Below, in pieces: positions 29,747 through 39,487 of a DNA stretch of 64,000 nucleotides. A program made the position numbers and the translations under genes. The first letter of the stretch is position 1; every line of letters begins with the position of its first letter. The notes under the pieces were generated by a model, which saw only the letters and a program-made list of their open reading frames with translations, did no database searches and was not told the origin of the DNA. The DNA is from Luteimonas colneyensis (GTDB taxonomy: Bacteria > Pseudomonadota > Gammaproteobacteria > Xanthomonadales > Xanthomonadaceae), in NCBI RefSeq assembly GCF_014836665.1, contig NZ_JACSQJ010000006.1, forward strand, positions 62,001 through 126,000. Reading direction: 5' to 3'.

Positions 29747-31213
29747 ATGTCCGAATACCGCCGCGGTACCCGCATCCTCGCCACCCTCGGACCGGCGACG
29801 GACGCGCCCGGCGTGCTCGACGAGCTGGTGCGCGCGGGCGTCAACGCGGTGCGCCTGAACCTGTCCCACGGCGTCCCGGACGACCACGCCCGCCGCGCGC
29901 GCGAGGTTCGCGAGGCCGCGGCGCGCGCCGGCGCCGAGGTCGGCATCCTGGCCGACCTGCCCGGCCCCAAGATCCGCATCGAGCGCTTCGCCGACGGCCG
30001 CGTGCAGCTGCGCGCCGGCGCGCGCTTCGACCTGCACGCGCGCACCGGCGCCGCGCCGGGCGACGCCACCGGCGTCGGCGTGAGCTACCTCGGGCTGCCC
30101 GGCGACGTGGCCCCCGGCGACGTGCTGCTGCTCGACGACGGGATGGTGCAGCTGCGGGTGCAGGCCGTGGACGGTGCGACCATCCGGACCACCGTGCTCA
30201 ACGACGGCGTGCTGTCCGACCGCAAGGGCCTCAACAAGCAGGGCGGCGGCCTGTCGCTGGGCGCGATCACCGACCACGACCGCGACCTGATCAGGGTCGC
30301 CGCGGACATCGGCGTCGACTTCATTGCGGTCTCGTTCTGCCGCAACGCGGCCGACATGGAGGAGGCGCGGCGCGTGGCGCGCGCGCACGGCAGCGATGCG
30401 GCGCTGGTCTCGAAGATCGAGCGCGCCGAGGCCATCGCCAACCTCGGCGAGATCATCGACGCCAGCGACGTGGTCATGGTCGCCCGCGGCGACCTCGGCG
30501 TGGAGATCGGCGACGCCGAGCTGCCGGGCCTGCAGAAGAAGATCATCCGCGAGGCCCTGGCGCGCAACCGCGTGGTCATCACCGCCACGCAGATGCTGCA
30601 GTCGATGGTCGAAAGCCCGATGCCCACGCGCGCCGAGGTGCTGGACGTGGCCAACGCGGTGATCGACGGCACCGACGCGGTCATGCTGTCGGCCGAGACC
30701 GCGGCCGGGGCGTACCCGGTGGCCGCGGTGCAGGCGATGAGCCGGATCTGCGTCGGCGCCGAGCGCCAGTTCGAGCACGACACCGACTTCGAACGGGCGC
30801 AGCGCGGCCTGCAGCGCGCCGACCAGGCGATCGCGATGGCGGCGATGTTCCTCAGCGAGCACATCGGCGTGGCCGCGATCGTGGCCATGACCGAATCCGG
30901 CGGCACCGCGCGCTTCCTGTCGCGCTTCCGCTCCAGCGCGCCGATCTATGCGTTCTCGCGCCATGCCGGCGCGCGGCGCAGGATGAGCCTGATGCGCGAC
31001 GTGTTCCCGATGGCGCACGACAGCCGCGGCCAGGGCGCGCGCGAGGCCGCGCGCGACGCCGTGGGCCTGCTGGTGGCCGCCGGCCTGCTGTCGTCCGGCG
31101 ACCGCGTGGTGTTCACCAGCGGCGAGACCATGGAGACCCACGGCGCCACCAATACCCTGCGCCTGCTGCAGGTCGGCGAAGATGGCGCCGCCCAGGGCCT
31201 CGGTACCCTCTGA
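29747..31213 (+). CDS. pyk: Pyruvate kinase
   Basis: 488 residues. The active-site region MVARGDLGVEIG and the signature ATQMLQSMVESPMPTRAEVLDVANAV...GTDAVMLSAETAAG are complete. The N-terminus RRGTRILATLGPATDAPGVLDELVRAGVNAVRLNLSHG and the B domain are present, with the C-terminal allosteric-type domain ending AATNTLRLLQV. The last step of glycolysis; lies in series with pgk and fba. An upstream in-frame ATG at 29711 is a less likely start. Confidence 0.95.
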   Translation: MSEYRRGTRILATLGPATDAPGVLDELVRAGVNAVRLNLSHGVPDDHARRAREVREAAARAGAEVGILADLPGPKIRIERFADGRVQLRAGARFDLHARTGAAPGDATGVGVSYLGLPGDVAPGDVLLLDDGMVQLRVQAVDGATIRTTVLNDGVLSDRKGLNKQGGGLSLGAITDHDRDLIRVAADIGVDFIAVSFCRNAADMEEARRVARAHGSDAALVSKIERAEAIANLGEIIDASDVVMVARGDLGVEIGDAELPGLQKKIIREALARNRVVITATQMLQSMVESPMPTRAEVLDVANAVIDGTDAVMLSAETAAGAYPVAAVQAMSRICVGAERQFEHDTDFERAQRGLQRADQAIAMAAMFLSEHIGVAAIVAMTESGGTARFLSRFRSSAPIYAFSRHAGARRRMSLMRDVFPMAHDSRGQGAREAARDAVGLLVAAGLLSSGDRVVFTSGETMETHGATNTLRLLQVGEDGAAQGLGTL

Positions 31214-31302
31214 CCGCCGCTTCCCCTGTAGCTGTTCCTGCAGGCAGGCCGGGAGGGCGGGGCGGGCGGGCCAGGGCCCGGCAAGCGCCCGGCAAGCGCG
31301 GC

Positions 31303-31308
31303 TATAAT
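31303..31308 (+). promoter_or_regulatory. Probable -10 box of the fba promoter
   Basis: A perfect TATAAT lies 34 bp before the fba ATG in otherwise very GC-rich DNA. No good -35 hexamer is found at the usual spacing (GGCAAG instead), so an extended or activator-dependent promoter is likely. It suggests fba can be expressed apart from pyk. Confidence 0.6.
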
Positions 31309-31342
31309 GAGCGGCCCTGCCGCCTGCCCGAGAATCAGACGA

Positions 31343-32350
31343 ATGAGCATCGAACAGCTTGCCGAAACCGCCCTCGCCATGGTCGCCCCGGGCAAGGGCA
31401 TCATCGCGATCGACGAGTCCACCGGCACCATCGCCAAGCGCTTTGCCGGCGTCGGCATCGAGAACACCGAGGAGAACCGCCGCGCCTACCGCGAGCTGCT
31501 CCTGTCCACGCCGAAGCTCAACGAGTACATCAGCGGCGCGATCCTGTTCGACGAGACCATCCGCCAGTCGACGAAGGACGGCGTGCCCTTCGCGAAGTTC
31601 ATGTCCGACAACGGCATGATCCCGGGCATCAAGGTCGACAAGGGCACCCACGCCCTGGCCGGCTTCCCCGGCGAGGTGGTGACCGAGGGCCTGGACGGCC
31701 TGCGCGCGCGCCTGGAGGAGTACTACAAGCTCGGCGCCCGCTTCGCCAAGTGGCGCGCGGTGATCAACATTGGCGACGATGTGCCCTCGGGCACCTGCAT
31801 CGAGGCCAATGCCCACGCGCTGGCGCGCTACGCCGCGCTCTGCCAGGAGCAGGGCCTGGTGCCGATGGTCGAGCCGGAAGTGATCATGGACGGCAACCAC
31901 GACATCGAGACCTGCTACGAGGTCAGCGAGGTCACCCTGCGCGCGCTGTTCGATGCCCTGTACAACCAGAACGTCGCCCTCGAGGGCACGATCCTGAAGG
32001 CCTCGATGGTGCTGCCGGGCAAGGACTGCGACGAGCAGGCCAGCGTCGACGAAGTGGCCGAAGCCACCCTGATGTGCCTGAAGTCGGCGGTGCCGGCGAT
32101 CCTGCCGGGCATCGTGTTCCTGTCCGGCGGCCAGTCCGACGACGACGCCACCGCGCACCTGGACGCGATGAACCGCATGGGCCCGAATCCGTGGCCGCTG
32201 TCGTTCTCCTACGGCCGTGCGATGCAGTCGGCGGCGCTGAAGCTGTGGTCGCAGGACCTCACCGGCAACTACGCCTCGGCCCAGGCCACGGTGTACGAGC
32301 GCGCCAAGGCCAACGGCCTGGCGGCGCTGGGGCAGTGGACCCGCGGCTGA
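31343..32350 (+). CDS. Fructose-bisphosphate aldolase, class I
   Basis: 335 residues starting MSIEQLAETALAMV. It is the Schiff-base (class I) type: IIAIDESTGTIAKRFAG at the N-terminus, VEPEVIMDGNHDIETC, and the lysine in LEGTILKASMVLPGKDC that would form the imine. The tail has SFSYGRAMQSAALKLW. Class I aldolase is the animal/plant-like form and needs no metal, unlike the class II enzyme of E. coli. It sits directly after pyk. Confidence 0.94.
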   Translation: MSIEQLAETALAMVAPGKGIIAIDESTGTIAKRFAGVGIENTEENRRAYRELLLSTPKLNEYISGAILFDETIRQSTKDGVPFAKFMSDNGMIPGIKVDKGTHALAGFPGEVVTEGLDGLRARLEEYYKLGARFAKWRAVINIGDDVPSGTCIEANAHALARYAALCQEQGLVPMVEPEVIMDGNHDIETCYEVSEVTLRALFDALYNQNVALEGTILKASMVLPGKDCDEQASVDEVAEATLMCLKSAVPAILPGIVFLSGGQSDDDATAHLDAMNRMGPNPWPLSFSYGRAMQSAALKLWSQDLTGNYASAQATVYERAKANGLAALGQWTRG

Positions 32351-32374
32351 CCGCGTCCCCGCAGGACACAGGAA

Positions 32375-32398
32375 GGGGCGGCCTCGGCCGCCCCTTTT
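32375..32398 (+). terminator. Rho-independent terminator after fba
   Basis: A 9-bp perfect stem GGGGCGGCC/GGCCGCCCC (32375-32383 and 32386-32394) with a TC loop is followed by four T residues. Confidence 0.9.
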
Positions 32399-32430
32399 CT
32401 GTTCCGGCCGGCCCCGCGATGACCGGCGCC

Positions 32431-32511
32431 CCTGTAGGAGCAGCTACAGCTGCGACCCGCACCGCGGCAATCGCTGCACTCCGTGGTCGCAGCTGTAGCT
32501 GCTCCTACAGG
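32431..32511. repeat. GTAG-type REP doublet (perfect inverted pair)
   Basis: Units 32431-32457 and 32485-32511 are perfectly complementary over 27 bp (each starts CCTGTAGGAGCAGCTACAGC reading inward). It is the same family as the pair at 9.2 kb and lies in the convergent gap between fba and cysK. Confidence 0.85.
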
Positions 32512-32542
32512 AGGCCCCCGGAAGGCAAGCCGTCCGCGGTGG

Positions 32543-33499
32543 TCAGGGCAGCCCGGCCAGCCAGTCGTCGTCACTGCCTTCGGCCACGCCCTCGAACAGC
32601 GGCGTCGAGAAGTAGCGCTCGCCGGTGTCGGGCAGCATCGCCAGGATGACCGCGCCCTCGGCGGCGCCCTTTGCCACCTGCAGCGCCGCGGCCACGGTGG
32701 CGCCTGCCGAAATGCCGGTGAAGATGCCTTCTTCGGCCGCCAGGCGGCGCGCGGTCGCGATGGCCTCGTCGTCGCTGACCGACAGCACGCGGTTGGCCAC
32801 CTCGCGGTTGAGCACCTCGGGCACGAAGTCCGGGGTCCAGCCCTGGATCTTGTGGGGGGTGAAGTCCCCGCCCTGGAGCAGGGCCGCCACCGCCGGCTCG
32901 GCGGCCACGACCTCGACCTCGGGGCGCGCCAGCTTCAGCATCTCGCCCACGCCGGTCAGGGTGCCGCCGGTGCCCCAGCCGCTGACGAAGTGGTCCAGGC
33001 GGCGGCCGGCGAAGTCCTGCAGGATCTCGGCGGCGGTGGTGTTGCGGTGCCAGGCCGGGTTGGCCGGATTGGCGAACTGGCTGGCCAGGAACCAGCCGTG
33101 CTCGTCGGCCAGTTCCTTCGCGCGCTTCACCATGCCGGTGCCGCGCTCGGCGGCCGGGGTCAGGATCACGCGGGCGCCGTAGGCGCGCATCAGCTTGCGG
33201 CGCTCGACCGAGAAGCTCTCGGCCATGGTGGCCACGAAGGGATAGCCGCGCGCGGCGCAGACCATCGCCAGCGCCACGCCGGTGTTGCCCGAGGTGGCCT
33301 CGACGACGGTGTCGCCGGGCTTGAGCAGGCCGCGCTGCTCGGCGTCGAGGATGATGGCCAGGGCCAGGCGGTCCTTGACCGATCCGCCGGGATTGAAGGA
33401 TTCGACCTTCGCGTAGACGGACACGCCGTCGGGCGCGATGCGGTTCAGGCGCACCACCGGGGTCCGGCCGATGGTGTCGAGGATGCTGTCGTGGATCAT
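32543..33499 (-). CDS. cysK: Cysteine synthase A (O-acetylserine sulfhydrylase)
   Basis: 318 residues. PLP enzyme making cysteine from O-acetylserine and sulfide. The PLP lysine is Lys42 in NPGGSVKDRLA; the TSGNTGV substrate loop and the phosphate-binding GTGGTLTGVG loop are present. The ending DTGERYFSTPLF is the CysK-type terminus. It converges with fba across the REP doublet. Confidence 0.93.
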   Translation of the reverse strand: MIHDSILDTIGRTPVVRLNRIAPDGVSVYAKVESFNPGGSVKDRLALAIILDAEQRGLLKPGDTVVEATSGNTGVALAMVCAARGYPFVATMAESFSVERRKLMRAYGARVILTPAAERGTGMVKRAKELADEHGWFLASQFANPANPAWHRNTTAAEILQDFAGRRLDHFVSGWGTGGTLTGVGEMLKLARPEVEVVAAEPAVAALLQGGDFTPHKIQGWTPDFVPEVLNREVANRVLSVSDDEAIATARRLAAEEGIFTGISAGATVAAALQVAKGAAEGAVILAMLPDTGERYFSTPLFEGVAEGSDDDWLAGLP

Positions 33500-33671
33500 G
33501 GGCGTCGTCCTGGTGTGGGGAGGGACGCATTCCAGAGTGCGCCGTAACGCACGGGCGCGCCAGCGGTTGACCGGAACGCGGCATCCCGCGTCCGGGCCTC
33601 ATGGCACACGAGGCCGACACGGGCGGCCGATAGAATCACCGGCTTCACTTGCCGACTCCGCCGACTCCCAG

Positions 33672-34781
33672 ATGCCCCACGCCGTGCCCACCCCCCGGTT
33701 CGCCCGCAAGGCCTGCTGCGCCGTCCTGCTCACCCTGGCCCTCGCCGCCTGCTCGGCCGGGGAGGGCGGCCCGGGCGGCGGCGGGGCGCCGGCGGCGGTG
33801 GTGACGACCACGACGGTCGCCATGCGCCCGTTCAACGACCGCATCCGCGCCCTGGGCACGGTGCAGGCCCGCGAGTCGGTCGAGGTCACGGCCAAGGTCA
33901 GCGAGGTCGTCGAGCGCGTGCACTTCGAGAGCGGCGACGTGGTCGCGGCCGGGGCGCCGCTGGTCACGCTCAGCGGGCAGCAGCAGCAGGCGGCGCTCGC
34001 CGCCGCGCGCGCGACCGCCGACGAGGCCGACCGCATGCTCAAGCGCCAGCAGGAGCTCGCCGCGCAGCAGCTGATCGCCAGCGCCACGCTCGACACCCAG
34101 CGCGCCACCCGCGACAGCGCGCTGGCCCAGGTGCGCCAGATCCAGGCCAACCTGGCCGACCGCACCATCCGCGCGCCGTTCGGCGGCGTGCTCGGCGTAC
34201 GCCAGGTCAGCCCGGGCGCGCTGATCACGCCCGGCACCGTCATCGCCACCCTCGACGACCTGTCGTCGGTGTACGTCGACTTCCCGGTGCCCGAGGCGCA
34301 GCTGGCCAACGTCGCGGTGGGCCAGCGCATCACCGGCACCAGCACGGCGTGGCGGGGGCGCGGCTTCGAGGGCGTGGTCAGCAACGTTGGCTCGCGCGTC
34401 GATCCGGCCAGCCGCGCCTTCAGCGTGCGCGCCGACTTCGCCAATCCCGAGCGCCTGCTGCGCCCGGGGATGCTGCTGGAGGTCGAGCTCGAGCGCGCCG
34501 AGCGCCAGGCGCTGCTGGTGCCCGAGATCGCCGTGGTCCAGGTCGGCCGCGACACCTTCGTCTACCGCGTCCGCCCCGACGACACCGTGGAGCAGGTGAC
34601 GGTGGCGATCGGGTCGCGCGTGGCCGGCCAGGCCGAAGTCACCGCGGGCCTGGCGGAGGGCGACCGCATCGTGGTCGACGGCACCGGCAAGCTGCGCCCC
34701 GGCGGCAGCATCGTCGAGGCCGGCAGCAGCGGCGCCGACGACGACAGCGGCGAGACCACCGACGAAGCATCCGGAGGCTGA
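33672..34781 (+). CDS. RND efflux periplasmic adaptor lipoprotein
   Basis: 369 residues with a lipoprotein signal (LALAAC, Cys27). Membrane-fusion protein of AcrA/MexA type: RALGTVQARESVEVTAKVSEVVERVHFESGDVV is the lipoyl half, followed by an alpha hairpin (AADEA...TRDSALAQVRQIQANL) and FGGVLGVRQVSPGALITPG. It bridges the RND pump and an outer-membrane TolC-like channel, which is not encoded here. The pump gene starts 3 bp after its stop. Confidence 0.9.
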   Translation: MPHAVPTPRFARKACCAVLLTLALAACSAGEGGPGGGGAPAAVVTTTTVAMRPFNDRIRALGTVQARESVEVTAKVSEVVERVHFESGDVVAAGAPLVTLSGQQQQAALAAARATADEADRMLKRQQELAAQQLIASATLDTQRATRDSALAQVRQIQANLADRTIRAPFGGVLGVRQVSPGALITPGTVIATLDDLSSVYVDFPVPEAQLANVAVGQRITGTSTAWRGRGFEGVVSNVGSRVDPASRAFSVRADFANPERLLRPGMLLEVELERAERQALLVPEIAVVQVGRDTFVYRVRPDDTVEQVTVAIGSRVAGQAEVTAGLAEGDRIVVDGTGKLRPGGSIVEAGSSGADDDSGETTDEASGG

Positions 34782-34784
34782 GCC

Positions 34785-37700
34785 ATGGTGCTGTCGGACC
34801 TCTCGATCAAGCGCCCCGTCTTCGCGACGGTGATGAGCCTGCTGCTGATGGTGATCGGCGTGATGGCGTTCTCCCGCCTGACCCTGCGCGAGCTGCCGGC
34901 CATCGATCCGCCGATCGTGTCGGTGGACGTGAACTACCCGGGCGCCTCGGCCGCGGTGGTCGAGACCCGCATCACCCAGGTGCTCGAGGACGCGCTGTCG
35001 GGCATCGAGGGCATCGAGACCATCCAGTCGCGCAGCCGCAACGGCAACGGCTCGGTCACGCTCGAGTTCACGCTCCAGCGCGACATCGAGGCCGCGGCCA
35101 ACGACGTCCGCGACGCGATCAGCGGCGTCGCCGACCGCCTGCCCGACGAGGCCGATGCGCCCGAGGTCGAGAAGGCCGACAGCGACTCGGACACCATCAT
35201 CTGGCTCAACATGAGTTCGACGGCGATGGACACGCTGCAGCTGTCGGACTACGCCGACCGCTACATCGTCGACCGCCTGTCGAGCCTGGACGGCGTGGCG
35301 CAGGTGCGCATCGGCGGCCGCCAGCGCTACGCCATGCGCGTGTGGCTCGACAGCGCGGCGATGGCCGCGCGCGGCATCACCGCCAACGACATCGAATCCG
35401 CGCTGCGCGCCGAGAACGTCGAGCTGCCGGCGGGCCGCCTGGAATCGGGCAGCCGCGACTTCACCCTGCGGGTGGAGCGCAGCTACGTCGAGCCGCAGGA
35501 TTTCGCCGCGATGCCGCTGCGCAAGGGCGACGACGGCTACGTGGTGCGCCTGGGCGACGTCGCGGAGATCGAGCTGGCCTCGGCCGAGCGCCGCGCGTAC
35601 TACCACAGCAACGGCCAGCCCAACATCGGCCTGGGCATCGTCAAGACCTCGACCGCGAACGCGCTGGACGTGACCCGTGCGGCGCGCGCCGCCGCCGACG
35701 AGATCCAGAAGTCGCTGCCGGAAGGCACCGACATCTTCGTGGCCTTCGACGACACCGTGTTCATCGAGGCCTCGATCAACCGCGTGTACTGGACGCTGGG
35801 CGAGGCGGTGGCCCTGGTGCTGGTGGTGATCTGGCTGTTCCTGGGCAGCTTCCGCGCCGCGCTGATCCCGGCGGTGACGGTCCCGGTCTGCCTGCTGGCG
35901 GCCTTCATCCCGCTGCTGCTGTTCGGCTATTCGATCAACCTGCTGACGCTGCTGGCGCTGGTGCTGGCCATCGGCCTGGTGGTGGACGATGCGATCGTGG
36001 TGCTGGAGAACATCCAGCGCCGCGTCGACCTGGGCGAGCCGCGGCTGGTGGCGTCGGTGCGCGGCACGCGCCAGGTGGCGTTCGCGGTGATCGCGACCAC
36101 CACGGTGCTGGTGGCGGTGTTCCTGCCGGTGGGCTTCATGGAGGGCAACACCGGGCGCCTGTTCCGCGAGCTGTCGGTGGCGCTGGCCGGCGCGGTCGCG
36201 CTGTCGGCCTTCGTCGCGCTGACGCTGACGCCGATGATGGCTTCGAAGATGGTGCGCCCCCACAGCGAGGAGAAGTCGAACCCGGTCAACCGCTGGTTCA
36301 ACGCGCGCCTGGAATCGGTGACCGCGGCCTATGGCCGCCGCCTCGAGGCGATGTCGGGCGCGCGCCCGGGCAAGGTGGCCGGCGGCGTGCTGCTGGTGAT
36401 GCTCGCCTGCCTTGCGGCCGCGTGGGGGCTGATGCGCTTCGTGCCGTCGGAGCTCGCGCCGGCCGAGGACCGCGGCTCGTTCTTCGTGTCGATCATCGGG
36501 CCCGAGGGCGCCGGCTTCGACTACACCGTGCAGCAGGTGCAGGAGGTCGAGAAGGTCTTCGCCCGCCGCGTGGCCGAGGAGGGCAGCGCGATCCGCCGCT
36601 ACAACACCCGCGCCCCCGGCGGCTGGGGCGCGAGCGAGGAGATGCACTCGGGCAACGTCATCGTCTTCCTGGAGGACTGGGACAAGCGCGAACAGAGCAC
36701 GGCCGAGGTGGCGGACTCGCTGCGCTCGGAGCTGGGCACGCTCAGCGGCGTGCAGGCGCAGCCGCGCGTCGGCGGTGGCCTGGTCGGCAGTCGCGGCCAG
36801 CCGATCCAGATGGTGCTGGGCGGGCCCGAGTACGCCGAGATCGCGCAGTGGCGCGACGTCGTCATGCAGCGCATGGAGGAGCACCCCGGCTTCTTCTCGG
36901 TCGACTCCGACTACAAGGAGACCCGCCCGCAGATGCGCGTGAACATCGACCGCGCGCGCGCCTCCGACCTCGGCGTCAGTGTCACCGACATCGGCCGCGC
37001 GCTGGAGACGATGATGGGCGGCCGCCGCGTCACCACCTTCGTCCAGGAAGGCGAGGAGTACGACGTGGTGGTGCAGGCCGGCCGCGACGGCCGCGCCGAG
37101 CCAGCCGACCTGGCCGCGATCGAGGTGCGTTCGCGCAGCGGCGAGCTGGTGCCGCTGTCGAACCTGGTCACCCTGTCCGAACTGGCCGAGGCCGGCAGCC
37201 TCAACCGCTTCGACCGCATGCGCGCGATCACCATCAGCGCCGGCCTCGCGCCGGGCTACCCGATGGGCGAGGCGCTGGCCTTCCTCGACGAGGTGGTGCG
37301 GACCGAGCTGCCTGACTATGCGCAGGTCGCGTGGAAGGGCGAGAGCCGCGAGTTCACCAAGGCCGGCGGCGCGGTGCTGCTGACCTTCGCGATGGCGCTG
37401 CTGGTGGTCTACCTGGTGATGGCCGCGCAGTTCGAGAGCTTCGTGCATCCCTTCGTGATCATGCTGACGGTGCCACTGGCGGTGCTGGGCGCGCTGATCG
37501 GCCTGGCGCTGACCGGCGGCACGCTCAACCTCTTCAGCCAGATCGGCGTGGTGATGCTGATCGGGCTGGCGGCGAAGAACGGCATCCTGATCGTCGAGTT
37601 CGCCAACCAGCTGCGCGACGAAGGGCGCAGCGTGGCGCAGGCCATCGTCGAGTCGTCGACGGTGCGCCTGCGCCCGATCCTGATGACCTCGATTGCGACC

Positions 37701-37928
37701 GCGGCGGGCGCGCTGCCGCTGGTGCTCGCCGGCGGACCCGGCTCGGCCAGCCGCGCGACCATCGGCGTGGTGATCATCGCCGGCGTCGCCTTCTCGACCC
37801 TGCTGTCGCTGTTCGTGGTGCCCGCGTTCTACACCCTGTTCGCGCCGTTCACGCGCTCGCCGCAGGCGGTCGCGCAGGAACTGGAGCGGCAGGAGCGGGA
37901 CGTGCCGCCGGTGGGCGGGCACGCCTGA
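34785..37928 (+). CDS. Efflux RND transporter permease (HAE1/AcrB-like)
   Basis: 1047 residues with 12 predicted helices and two large periplasmic loops. The proton-relay aspartates are in LVLAIGLVVDDAIVVLENIQRR (TM4), and the TM10 lysine is in AAKNGILIVEFANQLRDEG. The family start MVLSDLSIKRPVFATVMSLLLM and the porter domain segments (QVRIGGRQRYAMRVWLDSAAMAARGI) are intact. It could export drugs, dyes or detergents; the substrate is unknown and no local regulator of the TetR or MarR type is visible. ATG 34785 follows the adaptor by 3 bp. Confidence 0.93.
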   Translation: MVLSDLSIKRPVFATVMSLLLMVIGVMAFSRLTLRELPAIDPPIVSVDVNYPGASAAVVETRITQVLEDALSGIEGIETIQSRSRNGNGSVTLEFTLQRDIEAAANDVRDAISGVADRLPDEADAPEVEKADSDSDTIIWLNMSSTAMDTLQLSDYADRYIVDRLSSLDGVAQVRIGGRQRYAMRVWLDSAAMAARGITANDIESALRAENVELPAGRLESGSRDFTLRVERSYVEPQDFAAMPLRKGDDGYVVRLGDVAEIELASAERRAYYHSNGQPNIGLGIVKTSTANALDVTRAARAAADEIQKSLPEGTDIFVAFDDTVFIEASINRVYWTLGEAVALVLVVIWLFLGSFRAALIPAVTVPVCLLAAFIPLLLFGYSINLLTLLALVLAIGLVVDDAIVVLENIQRRVDLGEPRLVASVRGTRQVAFAVIATTTVLVAVFLPVGFMEGNTGRLFRELSVALAGAVALSAFVALTLTPMMASKMVRPHSEEKSNPVNRWFNARLESVTAAYGRRLEAMSGARPGKVAGGVLLVMLACLAAAWGLMRFVPSELAPAEDRGSFFVSIIGPEGAGFDYTVQQVQEVEKVFARRVAEEGSAIRRYNTRAPGGWGASEEMHSGNVIVFLEDWDKREQSTAEVADSLRSELGTLSGVQAQPRVGGGLVGSRGQPIQMVLGGPEYAEIAQWRDVVMQRMEEHPGFFSVDSDYKETRPQMRVNIDRARASDLGVSVTDIGRALETMMGGRRVTTFVQEGEEYDVVVQAGRDGRAEPADLAAIEVRSRSGELVPLSNLVTLSELAEAGSLNRFDRMRAITISAGLAPGYPMGEALAFLDEVVRTELPDYAQVAWKGESREFTKAGGAVLLTFAMALLVVYLVMAAQFESFVHPFVIMLTVPLAVLGALIGLALTGGTLNLFSQIGVVMLIGLAAKNGILIVEFANQLRDEGRSVAQAIVESSTVRLRPILMTSIATAAGALPLVLAGGPGSASRATIGVVIIAGVAFSTLLSLFVVPAFYTLFAPFTRSPQAVAQELERQERDVPPVGGHA

Positions 37929-38049
37929 CCGGAAGGGCCGCCGCGGGCGGCCGGTTCTCTGCAAGGCCCCGATCGTGGAGAATCGGGCGGGTTCCGGTCG
38001 GGGGAGGTCCTGGTGCCGGTGCACTGAAACCCATCACCGGAGCCAGCCT

Positions 38050-39486
38050 TTGGACGCGTTCCTCGCAACCCTCAACGGCCTCATCTGGAGCAAGGCGCTG
38101 ATCGCGCTCTGCCTCGGCGCGGGCCTCTATTTCTCGATCCGCACCCGCTTCATGCAGCTGCGCCACGTGCCGGAAATGATCCGGCTGCTGCTGTCGGGCA
38201 AGTCCTCGCAGGCCGGCGTATCGTCCTTCCAGGCGCTGGCTATTTCGCTGTCGGGCCGGGTGGGCATCGGCAACATCGCAGGCGTCGCCACCGCCATCGC
38301 GTTCGGCGGCCCGGGCGCCGTGTTCTGGATGTGGGTGATGGCCTTCCTCGGCGCGTCCACGTCCTACATCGAGTCGACCCTGGCGCAGATCTACAAGGAG
38401 AAGGACGACGACGGCCGCTACCGCGGCGGCCCGGCGTACTTCATCGACAAGGCGATGGGCCAGAAGTGGTACGCATGGCTGTTCGCGGTCGTCACCATCG
38501 TCGCCACCGGCTTCTTCCTGCCCGGCGTGCAGGCCAACGGCATCGCCGCGGGCCTGGACAACGCCTGGAGCGTACCGCCCACCGTCACCGCCGCCGGCGT
38601 CGTGCTGGCGCTGGGCTTCATCATCTTCGGCGGCGTCAAGCGCATCGCCCGCTTCGCCGAGTTCGTGGTGCCGTTCATGGCACTGGCCTACATGCTGGTC
38701 GCCTTCGTCATCATGGTGCTCAATGCCGAACAGGTGCCGGCGATGGTCTCGCTGATCTTCAGCAGCGCCTTCGGCATGGAGGCCGGCTTCGGCGCGATGC
38801 TGGGCCTCGCGGTGGAATGGGGCGTCAAGCGCGGCATCTATTCCAACGAGGCCGGACAGGGCACCGGTCCGCATGCCGCCGCCGCCGCCGAGGTCTCGCA
38901 CCCGGCCAAGCAGGGCTACGTGCAGGCGTTCTCGATCTACGTCGACACGCTGCTGGTGTGCTCGGCGACGGCGTTCATGATCCTGTCCACGGGCATGTAC
39001 AACGTGGCCTCGCCCGAGGGCGCCATGCTGGTCGAGGCGCTGCCCGGCATCGAAGCGGGGCCGGGCTTCGCCCAGGCCGCGGTGGAATCGGTCATGCCCG
39101 GATACGGAGCGGGCTTCGTGGCGCTGGCCCTGCTGTTCTTCGCCTTCACCACGATCATCGCCTACTACTACATGGCGGAAACCAACATCGCCTACATCAA
39201 CCGCAAGGTGCATCGTCCCTGGATGACGCTGGCGCTGCGCGTGTTCATCCTGCTCGCCGTGGTCCTGGGCTCGGTGCGCTCGGCCGGCGCGGCGTGGACG
39301 CTGGGCGACATCGGCGTTGGGCTGATGGCCTGGCTCAACATCGTCGCCATCCTGATCCTGCAGAAGCCGGCCCTGCTGGCCCTGCGTGATTACGAGCGAC
39401 AGAAGAAGGAAGGCAAGGATCCGGAGTTCGATCCCGTAGCGCTCGGGATCCGCAATGCGGCCTTCTGGGAACGCAGGAAGGACTGA
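38050..39486 (+). CDS. Sodium:alanine symporter family (AGCS) protein
   Basis: 478 residues from TTG 38050, supported by a GGAG ribosome-binding site at 38039-38042, seven bases upstream. AGCS transporters import alanine or glycine with sodium. The signature region SLSGRVGIGNIAGVATAIAFGGPGAVFWMW is present, as is GIYSNEAGQGTGPHAAAAAEVSHPAKQG. About ten hydrophobic segments. The downstream gene starts 1 bp after its stop, suggesting coupling. Confidence 0.9.
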   Translation: MDAFLATLNGLIWSKALIALCLGAGLYFSIRTRFMQLRHVPEMIRLLLSGKSSQAGVSSFQALAISLSGRVGIGNIAGVATAIAFGGPGAVFWMWVMAFLGASTSYIESTLAQIYKEKDDDGRYRGGPAYFIDKAMGQKWYAWLFAVVTIVATGFFLPGVQANGIAAGLDNAWSVPPTVTAAGVVLALGFIIFGGVKRIARFAEFVVPFMALAYMLVAFVIMVLNAEQVPAMVSLIFSSAFGMEAGFGAMLGLAVEWGVKRGIYSNEAGQGTGPHAAAAAEVSHPAKQGYVQAFSIYVDTLLVCSATAFMILSTGMYNVASPEGAMLVEALPGIEAGPGFAQAAVESVMPGYGAGFVALALLFFAFTTIIAYYYMAETNIAYINRKVHRPWMTLALRVFILLAVVLGSVRSAGAAWTLGDIGVGLMAWLNIVAILILQKPALLALRDYERQKKEGKDPEFDPVALGIRNAAFWERRKD

Positions 39487-39487
39487 C

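Noticed and set aside
31221..31250. REP-like fragment (CCTGTAGCTGTTCCTGCAGG) between pyk and fba
   Set aside because: It partly resembles a GTAG REP, but it is too degenerate and short to call a repeat with confidence.
28151..32158. A 1335-residue minus-strand open frame over pgk, pyk and fba
   Set aside because: Antisense to three textbook glycolytic genes, with no motif; high-GC third-position bias keeps the opposite frame open.
34785..37928. Possible resistance island around the RND pump
   Set aside because: Base composition matches neighbours, there are no mobile genes, and HAE1 pumps are normal chromosomal genes in this family.
33645..38024. A 1459-residue open frame on the minus strand over the RND efflux genes
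   Set aside because: It is antisense to two clearly recognisable genes, is rich in His, Arg, Gln and Gly-type low-complexity residues, and matches no domain. It is a GC-bias shadow.
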